Assembly (NCBI RefSeq): GCF_027887165.1
Contig: NC_077230.1
Coordinates: forward strand, 25,528,442-25,592,441
Length of the DNA: 64,000 nucleotides
From: Monodelphis domestica
Lineage: Eukaryota; Chordata; Mammalia; Didelphimorphia; Didelphidae
Reading direction: 5' to 3'
Part shown: one piece after another, positions 58,301 through 63,545 of the stretch
How the letters are laid out: every line of letters begins with the position of its first letter
Position numbering within the stretch: the stretch's first letter is position 1
Notes under the pieces: model-generated
The model's input: only the letters and a program-made list of their open reading frames with translations
What the model was told of the DNA's origin: nothing
Databases searched by the model: none
Program-made: the position numbers and the translations under genes

Positions 58301-59710
58301 TGATTGATTGATTAATTAGCAAGGAATACTTTTATGTATAAAAGTATAAGGCATTTAACTCTATCCTTATTTTTATGCCTTTGTATCCTTGGGGGGAAAA
58401 TTAAATTCTTAAAAATTAATTTATTTATTTGTTGGTTACATTAAAATTCCTAGTATCTACCTTCTCCTCCTCTCCCCATACCATAGAAAACATCACCCAC
58501 TAAAAATATCTCTATATAAGTTATGTCTTGCATTTCTATTTATCAGTTCCTTCCTAGATGTGGATATTAATGAGTTATTATTCAAATATTAATTCTGCAG
58601 CTGTATGCAATGCCTTCTTGGTTCTTCTCATTTCACTTCTTTCTTAATTTCATATAAGTTTTCCAAGTTTAAAAAAAGTAACCTGCTCTAATTTCTTATG
58701 GCACAGTAGTATTCTATCGCAATCCTATACCACATTTTTGTAGTCAATCCTCAACTGATGGACAACCCCTTGGTTTCCAGTTCTTTGCTACCACAAAGAG
58801 AACTGCTTTAAATATTTTGAAACTTGGAGGCTCTTTTCCTTTTCTCATCTCCTTGGGAAACAGACCCAACAGTGGTATTGCAAAGTCTAAGGATATACAT
58901 AGTTTAATAACTCTTCAGAAATAATTCCAAATTGCTCTTTAGAATGATTAGTTCATAGTGCCCCCATTTTCCCACATCTGTGTATGACTTTTTATCTTTT
59001 ATATAAAGTCTAAAATGTTCTGAAAGATGGAGTACAATAATTTCTAGGAAAGCACAATAAACTATTTTTTTAAATTAGGAAAACATCTAAACTACAGAAG
59101 CATAAAGCAGCCAAGTTCTTCTTTTGGAACAAGATCAGAAGATTAGGAACCTTTTCATAGGCTCTTAGTAGTTTAGTCTTTTTTCTTTTAAAAATGCCAA
59201 AATAATAATTGCAGAGATGACAGTTACTTATTTTACAGGATCTGGCTTTGTAGATGTCCTGCCAGATGTCAGACCAGATAAGATCATGCCCTTGATATAA
59301 AAAAAAAACTTAGATTTTTTACTTTTATTCCCTTAGTTTTTTTACTTTTCTTCCAGATTCTCCTACTTGGATATTGGGTATTCATTAATTTTTTAGAGTA
59401 GTATTTAATATTAGAAAATATCCTGTATTACTTATAATATTTTACTACATTTGTTATGTAATCATTATATGTTGTATAATATTTAGTTATTATATTTTTT
59501 CTTGTTTGAAGCTATTTAAAATTAAAAAATTTTTTTTCTCTTTTACACCTTTAGAGGAAGAAGTATATACATTTGGTCTTGGACAGTTTGGTCAATTAGG
59601 TCTTGGCACTTTTATTTTTGAAACCTCAGAACCAAAGGTTGTTAAACATCTTCAGAATCAGAAAATACAATATATTGCATGTGGGGAAAACCATACAGCT
59701 CTAATATCAG
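23773..59710 (+). CDS. RPGR: RPGR, exons 1-8 (5' part; gene continues past window)
   Basis: Retinitis pigmentosa GTPase regulator. The protein works at the ciliary base and photoreceptor connecting cilium. Its RCC1-like propeller binds RPGRIP1 and PDE6D and acts in ciliary trafficking. Coding exons by splice sites and homology: 23773-23800, 31417-31542, 31972-32064, 40776-40838, 45486-45644, 46810-46959, 50471-50629 and 59555-59710. They total 934 nt, or 311 codons plus one base. The spliced reading follows human RPGR almost residue for residue, with the RCC1 signatures G-Q-L-G-L-G, C-G-x-x-H-T and W-G-x-N. All introns are phase 1 with GT-AG ends. Exon 9 and beyond, including the ORF15 region, are not in the window. 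Start chosen at 23773 because human RPGR begins with the same M-x-E-P-E-E-L and the site has a strong Kozak context (GACATGG). Confidence 0.97.
24296..24480 (-). repeat. L2-type 3' end fragment
   Basis: TCAACAAGCATCCATTCATC, then GATGCAAAGTGGGGATACAG and CTCCAGGAGCTTGC: the reverse of an L2 3' end. Confidence 0.65.
24489..24727 (+). repeat. tRNA-derived SINE, group 2
   Basis: Forward text: GGGTAGCATAGTGGATAGAG, TGGGTTCAAATATGACC, GCCTCAGCTTCCTTATCTGT and AAATGGAGTCATAAAGAGTC. Confidence 0.88.
24930..27810 (-). mobile_element. L2/CR1-like LINE, antisense, 2.9 kb, decayed
   Basis: Minus-strand reading: an upstream domain near 27100-27800, then the reverse transcriptase region. Pieces include N-L-L-I-G-K-S near 26260 (from N-D-L-L-I-A-K-S), [15 protein letters not shown] near 26130, and [10 protein letters not shown] near 25900 (from M-S-K-T-E ...). 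The 3' tail at 25085-25150 has the reverse of the GTGCCAGGCACTG-type end. A short fragment at 24930-25080 appears to be another 3' copy. Several interruptions mark it as old. Confidence 0.7.
28143..28386 (+). repeat. tRNA-derived SINE, group 2
   Basis: Forward text: AGGGCAGCTGTGGATAGAGT, GCCTGGAGTCAGGAAGATTC, GCCTCAGTTTCCTCATCCGT and GATGGGGTCATGAAGAGTCA. Confidence 0.9.
29341..29600 (-). repeat. tRNA-derived SINE, group 2
   Basis: Reverse text: TTTGTTTCAGTCATGTATGA, TTTGCCATTTCCTTCTCCAT, AAGTGACTTGCCCAGAGTCA, CTTCCTGACTCCAGGCCCC. Confidence 0.9.
30083..30490 (-). mobile_element. L1/HAL1-type LINE 3' end, 5'-truncated
   Basis: It shares long text with the HAL1-type element at 52105-54344: CACTGGGTTATA, GTAATCTTTTAAAAACCAAA, TTGGATCATTGCATTGCT and TACAATGTTATCCTGGTTCT. 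On the minus strand this is the 3' portion of a LINE, ending near 30083. Confidence 0.75.
31031..31223 (-). repeat. tRNA-derived SINE, group 1
   Basis: Reverse text: ATTCCAAGGCAGAAGAGCCA, TTTGAACCCAGGCCC, GAGCCACCTAGCTGCC. The bases just before it (30958-31022, AGGTTCTTAAACTTTTTGTG) look like another dispersed repeat that the SINE interrupted. Confidence 0.85.
31417..31542 (+). CDS. RPGR: RPGR exon 2
   Basis: 126 nt between TTTAAAG and GTCAGT. It encodes residues 10-51: [16 protein letters not shown] opens the first RCC1 blade, and [12 protein letters not shown] closes it. Human has S-C-G-D-E-H-S-A-V-V-T-G. Phase 1 at both ends. Confidence 0.97.
31543..31971 (+). other. RPGR intron 2 (429 nt)
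   Basis: Short AT-rich intron, GTCAGT...TTTTTCAG, with no repeat recognised. Confidence 0.93.
31972..32064 (+). CDS. RPGR: RPGR exon 3
   Basis: 93 nt. It encodes [18 protein letters not shown] and, further on, K-P-T-C-V-K, an RCC1 repeat start nearly identical to human. Acceptor TTTTTCAG, donor AAAG|GTTTGT. Phase 1 both ends. Confidence 0.97.
32265..32430 (-). repeat. MIR-type SINE, diverged
   Basis: AGAAGTTAAATGACATG and CAGAATTGAACTAGTGG fit a reverse CORE-SINE. Confidence 0.5.
32437..32712. mobile_element. Non-autonomous DNA transposon, hAT-like
   Basis: A 276-bp block starts TGTTGGCAAACCTATGGC and ends GAGGTTCACTATCACTG. The reverse of the end (CAGTGATAGTGAACCTC) is an imperfect inverted match to the start. 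Internally it repeats the CAGCCTAATGGGAGC / CAGCCCAATGGGAGT motif. No transposase. The family is assigned by resemblance to hAT-type ends, so this is only moderately sure. Confidence 0.5.
32818..33045 (+). repeat. CORE-SINE (MIR/Ther-type)
   Basis: Forward text: AGACCTGGAATCAGAAATAC, TTCAGGTCCTGCCTCAGACA, TGAGGATTAAATGAGCTATT, TGCCATACAAATGCTATCAT. Confidence 0.8.
33285..33350 (-). repeat. L2/MIR 3' tail fragment
   Basis: CAACAAGCATATAATAAGTG and GTCCCAGGCATTGTAAT: reverse L2 tail. Confidence 0.6.
33523..33537 (+). other. L1 target-site duplication, left copy
   Basis: AAAAAAGTATGTCCC matches AAAAAAGTAAGTCCC after the L1 A tail (39937-39951) with one mismatch. Confidence 0.85.
33538..34100 (+). 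promoter_or_regulatory. L1 5' UTR
   Basis: 563 nt. The first bases contain CACTTCCGGG (ETS type) at 33541-33550 and ATCATGGCTGC at 33553-33563, close to the YY1 core ATGGC. It is GC-richer than the surrounding intron, as expected of an internal promoter. Confidence 0.7.
34101..35081 (+). CDS. L1 ORF1 protein (RNA-binding chaperone)
   Basis: 326 codons, complete. The family forms trimers, binds L1 RNA and acts as a nucleic-acid chaperone in the ribonucleoprotein particle. Layout: a basic N-terminus (residues about 1-45), a long coiled coil (about 50-150, heptads rich in L, K and E), an RRM-like domain starting near [12 protein letters not shown] (about 154), and a C-terminal domain with D-L-A-A-N-T-L and L-G-L-Q-P-R (about 250-300). 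Size is typical (human ORF1p is 338). The start at 34101 has M-A-H-M-A-Q; a second ATG nine bases later could also serve. Confidence 0.93.
   Translation: MAHMAQNQASRKKGKKVTIENFYGGSTQGKEENEEEIQKNSEHASQNGNYQQALEDLKLELIQKMETWKEKWEKEISCLTDKNAQLEKELEASNRRADKAEKQNQSLMTRIKHLEESEMIKQQESIKQTQIINELEENIKYLTEKVTDLENRGRRENLRIIGLPEKPEVNNKLDIILQEIIKENCPHVLEQGGKIEIERIHRTPSILNPQKTTPRNVIAKFKNFQVKEKILQEAKKKSFRYKGAPVRITHDLAANTLRDRKAWNTIFRKARELGLQPRINYPAKLTIYFQGKVWAFNKIEDFQAFAKKRPELCGKFDIQAQKARET
35082..35764 (+). other. L1 inter-ORF spacer, purine-rich
   Basis: 683 nt between the ORF1 stop and the ORF2 start, strongly G/A-rich on the + strand from about 35260 to 35760 (runs such as GGGGGAGGGGGGAGG). No open frame links the two genes. 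The human L1 spacer is 63 nt. Confidence 0.9.
35765..39566 (+). pseudogene. L1 ORF2 (endonuclease-reverse transcriptase), one frameshift
   Basis: Reading starts at 35765. The APE-type endonuclease shows L-N-V-N-G (13-15), Q-E-T-H (E42), [11 protein letters not shown] and S-D-H near 229. The reverse transcriptase shows [24 protein letters not shown] and F-A-D-D at 699-702. The C-terminal Cys motif C-W-R-G-C-G ... H-C-W-W-S-C is present. The first frame ends at 38464. The homologous reading continues one frame over to 39566. The junction is consistent with one extra A in the A9 run at 38345-38353. With it the protein would be about 1266 residues, close to the human 1275. The enzyme nicks DNA at the insertion site and copies L1 RNA there. 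Confidence 0.93.
39567..39942 (+). other. L1 3' UTR
   Basis: Includes a 13-base G run at 39841-39853 followed by AGGGCAGGGGAGG, then AATAAA and the A tail. G-rich 3' UTR tracts are typical of mammalian L1. Confidence 0.85.
39937..39951 (+). other. L1 target-site duplication, right copy
   Basis: AAAAAAGTAAGTCCC, overlapping the A tail. See the left copy at 33523. Confidence 0.85.
39952..40775 (+). other. RPGR intron 3, part after the L1
   Basis: Holds two (CA)n microsatellites (about 40205-40245 and 40365-40396) and a reverse L2-type fragment at about 40417-40680 (CAAGTGCTAGAGAAACAAAA, CAAGGAGCTTATGCTTTCAT). Confidence 0.75.
40776..40838 (+). CDS. RPGR: RPGR exon 4
   Basis: 63 nt. It encodes [20 protein letters not shown]. 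Human has [26 protein letters not shown] is the RCC1 signature. Acceptor TTTGCTAG, donor ACAG|GTACAG. Phase 1 both ends. Confidence 0.97.
40839..41399 (+). other. RPGR intron 4, first part
   Basis: Unique-looking, with a 13-base T run near 41189. No gene seen. Confidence 0.6.
41400..42790 (+). mobile_element. CR1/L3- and L2-type LINE fragments, sense
   Basis: 41450-41700 resembles CR1-type coding text around A-N-L-I-x-T-N-K-E-E-L-V (here ACCAATGAGGAGGAGCTTGT). 41760-42050 is an L2-type 3' end (TGCTCAGGCTGTTCCCAATA, CAGCATAGTGCCTGACC). 42060-42790 is the CR1/L3 3' part (GGTTAAGCAGCAATTCATAT, CTTGATGTCAGGAAAAACTT, AAGTAGAACGGGCTGTG). All are non-functional and ancient. Confidence 0.7.
42955..43240 (+). 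mobile_element. LINE 3' end with G/A-rich tract and A-rich tail
   Basis: AAATGTATGTGATTACACAA, then GAGGATGGAGGAGGGGAAGG, then AAAATAAAATATTATT and an A-rich tail. A similar order is seen at 49235-49510, so these are two copies of one dispersed 3' end. Confidence 0.6.
44301..44412. repeat. Tandem repeat inside the LTR (about 40-bp unit)
   Basis: AGTAAGTCTGAACCAGAGAAA occurs at 44324 and again at 44363. The flanking CAGCTAAGTCAACTAATCCC / CAGCTGAGTCGACTAATCCC is duplicated too. Confidence 0.85.
44533..44652. repeat. Exact-period 60-bp tandem duplication inside the LTR
   Basis: AGCAAGGAGTTTTCTCCCCT ... GTAGAGGTCCTCCCAT occurs twice head to tail (44533-44592 and 44593-44652) with only a few substitutions. 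Confidence 0.95.
44754..45485 (+). other. RPGR intron 4, last part
   Basis: AT-rich unique-looking intron. No repeat recognised. Confidence 0.6.
45486..45644 (+). CDS. RPGR: RPGR exon 5
   Basis: 159 nt. It encodes [22 protein letters not shown], then S-F-F-T, then [17 protein letters not shown]. It is almost identical to human in the last part. Acceptor TTTTCAG, donor ACTG|GTAAGG. Phase 1 both ends. Confidence 0.98.
45645..46809 (+). other. RPGR intron 5
   Basis: 1165 nt, AT-rich, no repeat or gene recognised. Confidence 0.85.
46810..46959 (+). CDS. RPGR: RPGR exon 6
   Basis: 150 nt. It encodes [18 protein letters not shown], then N-V-C-V-P, then [13 protein letters not shown]. Acceptor CATTTTAG, donor ACTA|GTAAGA. 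Phase 1 both ends. Confidence 0.98.
46960..47989 (+). other. RPGR intron 6, first part
   Basis: Unique-looking, AT-rich. No gene recognised. Confidence 0.6.
47990..48142 (-). repeat. MIR-type SINE
   Basis: AATTTAAATGACTTGCCCAA, GTCACTTAGTCATTATGTAT, GGACTTGAACTCGGGC. Confidence 0.75.
48525..48712 (+). repeat. MIR-type SINE
   Basis: GAGGCAGCATGATGAAATAG, GAGTCAGAGGATTTAAGTTC, GACCTTGGGTAAGTCACTTC. Confidence 0.8.
48713..49234 (+). other. RPGR intron 6, unique part
   Basis: No repeat or gene recognised. Confidence 0.55.
49235..49510 (+). mobile_element. LINE 3' end with G/A-rich tract
   Basis: ACATGATTACATAATATAAA, then GAGGGAGGAAGGGGGTAC and GAATTTGGAACAAAATTTT: the same order as at 42955-43240. 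A CA/TA-rich stretch follows. Confidence 0.55.
49515..50010 (-). mobile_element. CR1/L3-type LINE 3' part, antisense
   Basis: Reverse text of the CR1/L3 end: GAGGCAGCCTATTACACTTA, GTTAAGAAGGTTTTCCTTAC, then CTGAATGCTGCTCTCAGATG and AGTACAATGGGACTGTTAAC. Confidence 0.65.
50011..50470 (+). other. RPGR intron 6, last part
   Basis: Unique-looking, ends TCTTCCACAG at the exon 7 acceptor. Confidence 0.6.
50471..50629 (+). CDS. RPGR: RPGR exon 7
   Basis: 159 nt. It encodes [17 protein letters not shown], then H-R-I-P-Q-L-V, then [12 protein letters not shown]. Acceptor TTCCACAG, donor ACAG|GTAGGT. Phase 1 both ends. Confidence 0.98.
50630..51395 (+). other. RPGR intron 7, first part
   Basis: AT-rich, no repeat recognised. 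Confidence 0.6.
52090..52104. other. Target-site duplication of the HAL1-type element, left copy
   Basis: TTGGACCACATTCTT, identical to 54345-54359. Confidence 0.9.
52105..54344 (-). mobile_element. HAL1-type (half-L1) retrotransposon, antisense, 2.24 kb, apparently full length
   Basis: Flanked by an exact 15-bp target duplication. On the minus strand the order is a 5' region, an eroded ORF1 (C-terminal domain at 52691-52900), then directly an L1-like 3' end and an A-rich terminus at 52105. Compared with the intron 3 L1 the terminal ORF2/3' sequence is present (GAACCAGGAGAACATTGTAC type at 52470-52490) but nearly all of ORF2 is missing. This is the defined structure of HAL1 elements, known from opossum and other mammals. 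It would have relied on L1 enzymes supplied in trans. Confidence 0.85.
52691..52900 (-). pseudogene. HAL1-type ORF1 C-terminal domain relic
   Basis: The minus-strand reading contains [29 protein letters not shown] and L-G-L-Q-P-R. The L1 ORF1 of intron 3 has [29 protein letters not shown] and L-G-L-Q-P-R at the same places. The upstream coiled-coil part is too eroded to read continuously. Confidence 0.85.
54345..54359. other. Target-site duplication of the HAL1-type element, right copy
   Basis: TTGGACCACATTCTT, identical to 52090-52104. Confidence 0.9.
54905..55330 (+). mobile_element. 3' end of another non-LTR retrotransposon (C-terminal tail of reverse transcriptase protein)
   Basis: The frame from about 54927 reads [30 protein letters not shown], one stop, then C-P-M-C-H-R ... 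[11 protein letters not shown] and a stop at about 55253. This F-Y-G-E-L-S ... R-F-K-D ... D-R-x-x-W-R ... C-x-x-C ... G-L-x-S-H-x-R-x-H tail is known from the C-termini of several animal non-LTR reverse transcriptases. The clade is not settled here. It is CpG-richer and better preserved than its surroundings and ends in a (CTA)n run near 55303-55317. Confidence 0.75.
55936..56539 (+). other. RPGR intron 7, AT-rich part
   Basis: Mostly unique-looking. No exon supported. Confidence 0.55.
56540..57240 (+). mobile_element. CR1/L3-type LINE fragment, sense
   Basis: ATATTTACAAAATTTGCAGG, GGGCTGAATAGTGTTAAG, TCAACATGAGTCAACAAATG and TCCAGAGGAGGGACATCTAA match the order of the CR1/L3 3' coding and terminal region. 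Decayed. Confidence 0.6.
57415..57665 (+). repeat. tRNA-derived SINE, group 2
   Basis: TCTTGAGTTCAACTCTGTCC, GCCTCAGTTTCTCATCTGTA, ATGGGGTCATGAAGAGTTGG and GACTGAAATGACTAAACAAC. Confidence 0.88.
57666..58330 (+). mobile_element. L2-like LINE 3' part, sense
   Basis: CTCATGCCTAGACTATTACA (from I-S-R-L-D-Y-C-N), CACTGCTCAGTAAACTTCAG and AGTGGCTCCCTATTGCC, then the 3' end CAGCATTTAGTACAGTGTGC and an ATTGATTGATTGATTAATTA tail. Confidence 0.78.
58400..58990 (-). mobile_element. Old L1 3' ORF2 fragment, antisense
   Basis: GTAGTATTCTATCGCAATCC, CTCAACTGATGGACAACCCC, GTTCTTTGCTACCACAAAGA, CAACAGTGGTATTGCAAAG and AATTCCAAATTGCTCTTTAG are the reverse of the L1 segment seen at 39180-39435 in intron 3. 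Diverged. Confidence 0.8.
59000..59554 (+). other. RPGR intron 7, last part
   Basis: AT-rich, ends TTTTACACCTTTAG at the exon 8 acceptor. Confidence 0.6.
59555..59710 (+). CDS. RPGR: RPGR exon 8
   Basis: 156 nt. It encodes [19 protein letters not shown], then F-E-T-S-E-P-K-V, then [11 protein letters not shown]. Human has the same [14 protein letters not shown] and C-G-E-N-H-T-A-L-I. Acceptor ACCTTTAG, donor TCAG|GTAAGG. Last exon in the window. Confidence 0.98.
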
Positions 59711-60424
59711 GTAAGGATTTGATGCAACAGTATTTCTTTTACTTTAAAAGTATTTATAATAAAATGAATAACAGTGAAATGTTTCTATATGATACTGTTT
59801 AAAGGGATAAATGATTGAGACAGAAAGAGTTTTCAAGAAGCACTTATGTTATCTTGGTACTCCAAAATTTGAGTTATAAAACCAATTAACCTTTTTTCTA
59901 GCTTATTTGAAATAAAAATACATAAAGGGTTAGGATTAGGGTTGTGGAGACTAAAAAATCCAAAGAAGGTGGCATACTAGAAGTAGAATTGGACTTGTGA
60001 GTCAGAAGACCTATGATCTAGGCTTGTCTCCCAAGTGCCACTTACTTCATAAAACTGTCTGTGTTCCTCTCTATTATTAATAACCTTTTTGCTCAAATCC
60101 CCACACAACATTTTATTTTCCATGCTTCTAATGCACTTATATCACATGATTTTGTGTTGTAGTTCTATCTGATGTTATGTTTCCTTCTTTCTGGACTGTT
60201 GGCTCCTTGATTTGGGGCTCATATATTTTCTAAATTTTGTATTTCTCCCAGTTCCTATTGTATAAAATACAATAGACCCTTAATGTGTTTGTGAAATAGA
60301 AATTTATTAAACTCAAAACAAGCATTTTTTAAAATTAATATACATGCACCATTTTGCAATCTCTATTAAATCCTGATTTAATAACTGTGGTGTGACCCTG
60401 GGTTGTCAAAGACTACACAATCGA

Positions 60425-61480
60425 TTAACCAACATTTATTAAGTACCTTCTATATACCTGGTATTTTGCTAAACAGTGAGGTTCAAGGAATACTCCCTGC
60501 TCTCAAGGAGTTGGAGACAACATATAAACAGCTATGTACAAAACTGACAGGCACTAACTTCAGCAGACAGCTGGCCAGTCACCTAACTGGGGTGAGGAAA
60601 ATGTATCTGGGTTTATGGGAGGATTGAGACTGACAGAAGAGATAGGCAGAAGACCTCTTACTAAGTAGTGACAAAATTTAATGAGTTGGGGTGCACATTT
60701 TATAGGGAAAATGATGTAGGCTAAAGGATTAGGTAAGCCTCATGCAGAGGCAGTGATAAGCAATGATTTACAAGATAAGGACAATGGTTATAATTTATCT
60801 CAGTGATTCTCAACAGGAGTTTTCTATAGGTAATAGATCAATATGTCAGTGGGTGCTCCCTATCTGGGTTTCTCATAGAATTAATTTCCTGGCAGGACAT
60901 TTGGTATTTTGGGGAGGAAATTGGATTATGTTCTCATGCTGGGGGATGGAAGCTATGTGTCTTACTACTTCTAGGGTGTGGCTATGATTTTACTGGGCCC
61001 TATTATCACTACTGGGGGCTATACAAAATCAGTTATGTAGAGGGTAAATTCATGGTAATCTCATAGGGACAACACTGAAATTAAGGCTTCTTAAAGAAGG
61101 TGATGAGACTTTAGGGAAGCCGGGAGAAAGAGATAGGGAAGGAGAGAGGTCTAAGTATGAGGAGCTGTCAGTGAAAATGTTCAGTCAGTAGACAGAGGGT
61201 CATGAGCAAAGAGTCTAGTGTCATTGGATTACAGAATATATGGTGCAGGGGAGGAGAGAGGGTGTAAGGTGAAAAGGTAAGAAGGGGTTAGCTTATGGAA
61301 GACTTTGAAAATTGAACAGAGGATTTTTTTTTTTAATCCTTGAGGCAATAGGAAGATGCTGACATTTCTTGTTAGTGGTCACATGATTAGATTTGTGCAT
61401 TAGGAAAATTGATTTGACAGCTAAGTGGGTAATGTACTGGGATAGGAAGGCCAGAATTTAAAAAATTAAGAGGATGAGAG
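60425..61480 (-). mobile_element. L2-like LINE 3' half, antisense
   Basis: Same family as 24930-27810: CAACATTTATTAAGTACCTT, CTCTCAAGGAGTTGGAGACA, then TCATTGGATTACAGAATATA, CTTATGGAAGACTTTGAAAA and GGAAAATTGATTTGACAGCT. A stretch of about 60600-61070 between the two recognisable parts is unclear and may be inserted sequence. Confidence 0.65.
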
Positions 61481-61796
61481 GGAAGGCTTGAAATTTCGTT
61501 TGGGAAGGTATGTATTTCTTGTTCAAGGACCAGCCTAATCACATTTGGAGAGGTTTATTAGGCTGGCTACAGAGATGGATATGTTGTTCAGAACAATTCT
61601 TTAAAAATTTTTAAAAATATTATTGATACTTTTTTCCTTCATTGCTGCCATTTCCTAATTTACCCCTTCTTTTGAAAGAACTCTTTTTTTCAAGAAAGCA
61701 CAGCCAAGCAAAATAAGCCAACACATTGAAGATGTCTAAGAGCCTGTGTTTCATTCAATATTTAAAGTCCACTATCTTAGCTGAGTGGAAGGAAGA

Positions 61797-61800
<4 letters not shown>

Positions 61801-61842
<42 letters not shown>
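61801..61842. repeat. (GT)21 microsatellite
   Basis: Uninterrupted GT dinucleotides. Confidence 0.95.
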
Positions 61843-61845
<3 letters not shown>

Positions 61846-62039
61846 ATCATTGTTCCTCTAGAATCAAGATTAGTCATCATGCTGATATAAGTTTAATGTG
61901 TTTTAGTATTGCTTTCTTTTACATTATCATATTCTTTGGGCTTTGCTTTCTTTATTTCTCTAAATGCTTCATTTGAGTTACTTTTTATGGTGAGATGTAG
62001 CATTGCGTCATGAATTGAGAACTGGCTTTAAAGTCAGGA

Positions 62040-62335
62040 AGATGTATTTGGGTTTGACCTTGTCTATAAACGAGTTCCTCTACTTTGGAAAAACAGTTTG
62101 GATCAAAGCAATAAAAGTCACCAAACTATTCACACTATTTTCCTTGACCTAGTGATGTCACTACTGGACATTATATTCCAAGAAGTTTAATGACCAAAAA
62201 ATATGCCTGTTTAGATCAAGATATTAATAGCCACATTCTGTGTGCAAAATCTGTGAACAATGTGGGTACCATTGCATAGGGAATGGCAAAACAGACTGTG
62301 TCATATGAATGTAATGGAATATTAAAAAAATTTTT
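62040..62335 (+). mobile_element. Old L1 ORF2 3' fragment, sense
   Basis: GAAAAACAGTTTGGATCAAA, CCTTGACCTAGTGATGTCAC, TAATAGCCACATTCTGTGTG and TGTAATGGAATATT follow the intron 3 L1 text around 39190-39435 in order, with much divergence. Confidence 0.65.
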
Positions 62336-62401
62336 TTTTGGAAACAGACCTGGGATTTCACCAATGTAGGGAGCTCCCAGTAAGAATTTTCTTCTTTCCT
62401 T

Positions 62402-62575
62402 TTTTTAAAAACCCCTACCTTCTGTTTTGGAATCAATAGTAATTATTGATTCCAAAGCAGAAGAATACTAAGGGCTAGGCAATTAGGATTAAGTAACTTG
62501 CCCCCAGAATCACATAGCTAGAAAGTTTCTGAGATTTGAAAGAAAGATTTGAACCCAGGATTACCAGTCTCAAAG
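62402..62575 (-). repeat. tRNA-derived SINE, group 1
   Basis: TTGATTCCAAAGCAGAAGAA, AATTAGGATTAAGTAACTTG, GATTTGAACCCAGGATTACC. Confidence 0.85.
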
Positions 62576-62905
62576 GAACTTTTTCTTCTGATGCAGATTA
62601 GCACCACTTTTTTTTCTGGGCCATACAGATTTTAAACATGCAAAACATACTTCCATATTGATCATTGTTGTAAGAGCACACTTATTCAAAACCAAAATCC
62701 CAAAATAAAACCTTAAATATATGGATGTGAAAGATAGCATGCTTTGATCCGATCCAACAGTTCTCTGGAGGTGGATAGCATCCCCAAACATATGTCTTTC
62801 AGAATTGTCCCAGATCATTGTATTGCTGAGAATAGCCAACTTTTCATAGTTGATTATCTTACAATATTGCTGTTACCGTGTACAGTGTTCTCCTGAGCGT
62901 CTACT
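62576..62905 (-). mobile_element. L1/HAL1-type LINE 3' end, antisense
   Basis: AAAACATACTTCCATATTGA, AACCAAAATCCCAAAATAAA, GAATTGTCCCAGATCATTGT and TGTACAGTGTTCTCCTGAGC: same 3' family text as 30083-30490 and 52105-52540, but diverged. Confidence 0.7.
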
Positions 62906-63189
62906 TCCAATAGGTAATCTTAGATAGTTGAATCTGACTATCATAGTAAGTATGAGATGTTGGTCTAAACCTACTTTTTGCCAAACTTCTTTTCAATATT
63001 CTTAGAAATTCTTGTTGAATTGTGAGTCTTCCAGAACCACTCTTACAGGTCATCTGTAAGTTATTGAAGGAATATCTATGCAAATTGTTTCAGTTATGTG
63101 TAAAGCATATAAAATCATCACTCCTCTGGACTGTTTCCATCATGCCCCCATACTTCCCCTCCCCCAACACACCTTTTCAGCTTCCTTTT

Positions 63190-63545
63190 GTGTGTTGTGA
63201 ATTCACTGAGGTCAAAGAGTGTCTTGTTTATATTTGCATTCCCAATGTATTAGCACAGTGCTTGGCACATACACAGTGCTTGTTGTTGTTCAATAGTGTG
63301 ACTTTTTATGACCCCATGGACTAATTGTATACAAGGTTTTCTTGGCAAGGATAATAGGGTGGTTTGCTATTTCCTTCTCCAGTTTTAATGCAGGCAGAGG
63401 TTAAGTGACTTTCTCAGAGTCACCAACTAGTAAATGTCTGAGGTCAATTTTGAACTCTGGTCTTTCTGACTCCAGACTGAGTGCTGTGTTACCTTGTTGC
63501 CCATGGCACATGGTATGTGCTTAGTAAATGTTTATTAACTGATTG
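63190..63545 (+). repeat. L2/MIR-type 3' tail interrupted by a SINE
   Basis: TATTAGCACAGTGCTTGGCA before and CATGGTATGTGCTTAGTAAA after the SINE at 63276-63505. Confidence 0.7.
63276..63505 (-). repeat. tRNA-derived SINE, group 2
   Basis: Reverse text: TGACTTTTTATGACCCCATG, TTTGCTATTTCCTTCTCCAG, TTCTGACTCCAGACTGAGTG. Confidence 0.85.

Noticed and set aside
59931-59948. Telomere-like GGGTTAGGATTAGGGTT
   Set aside because: Too short and imperfect to call an interstitial telomere.
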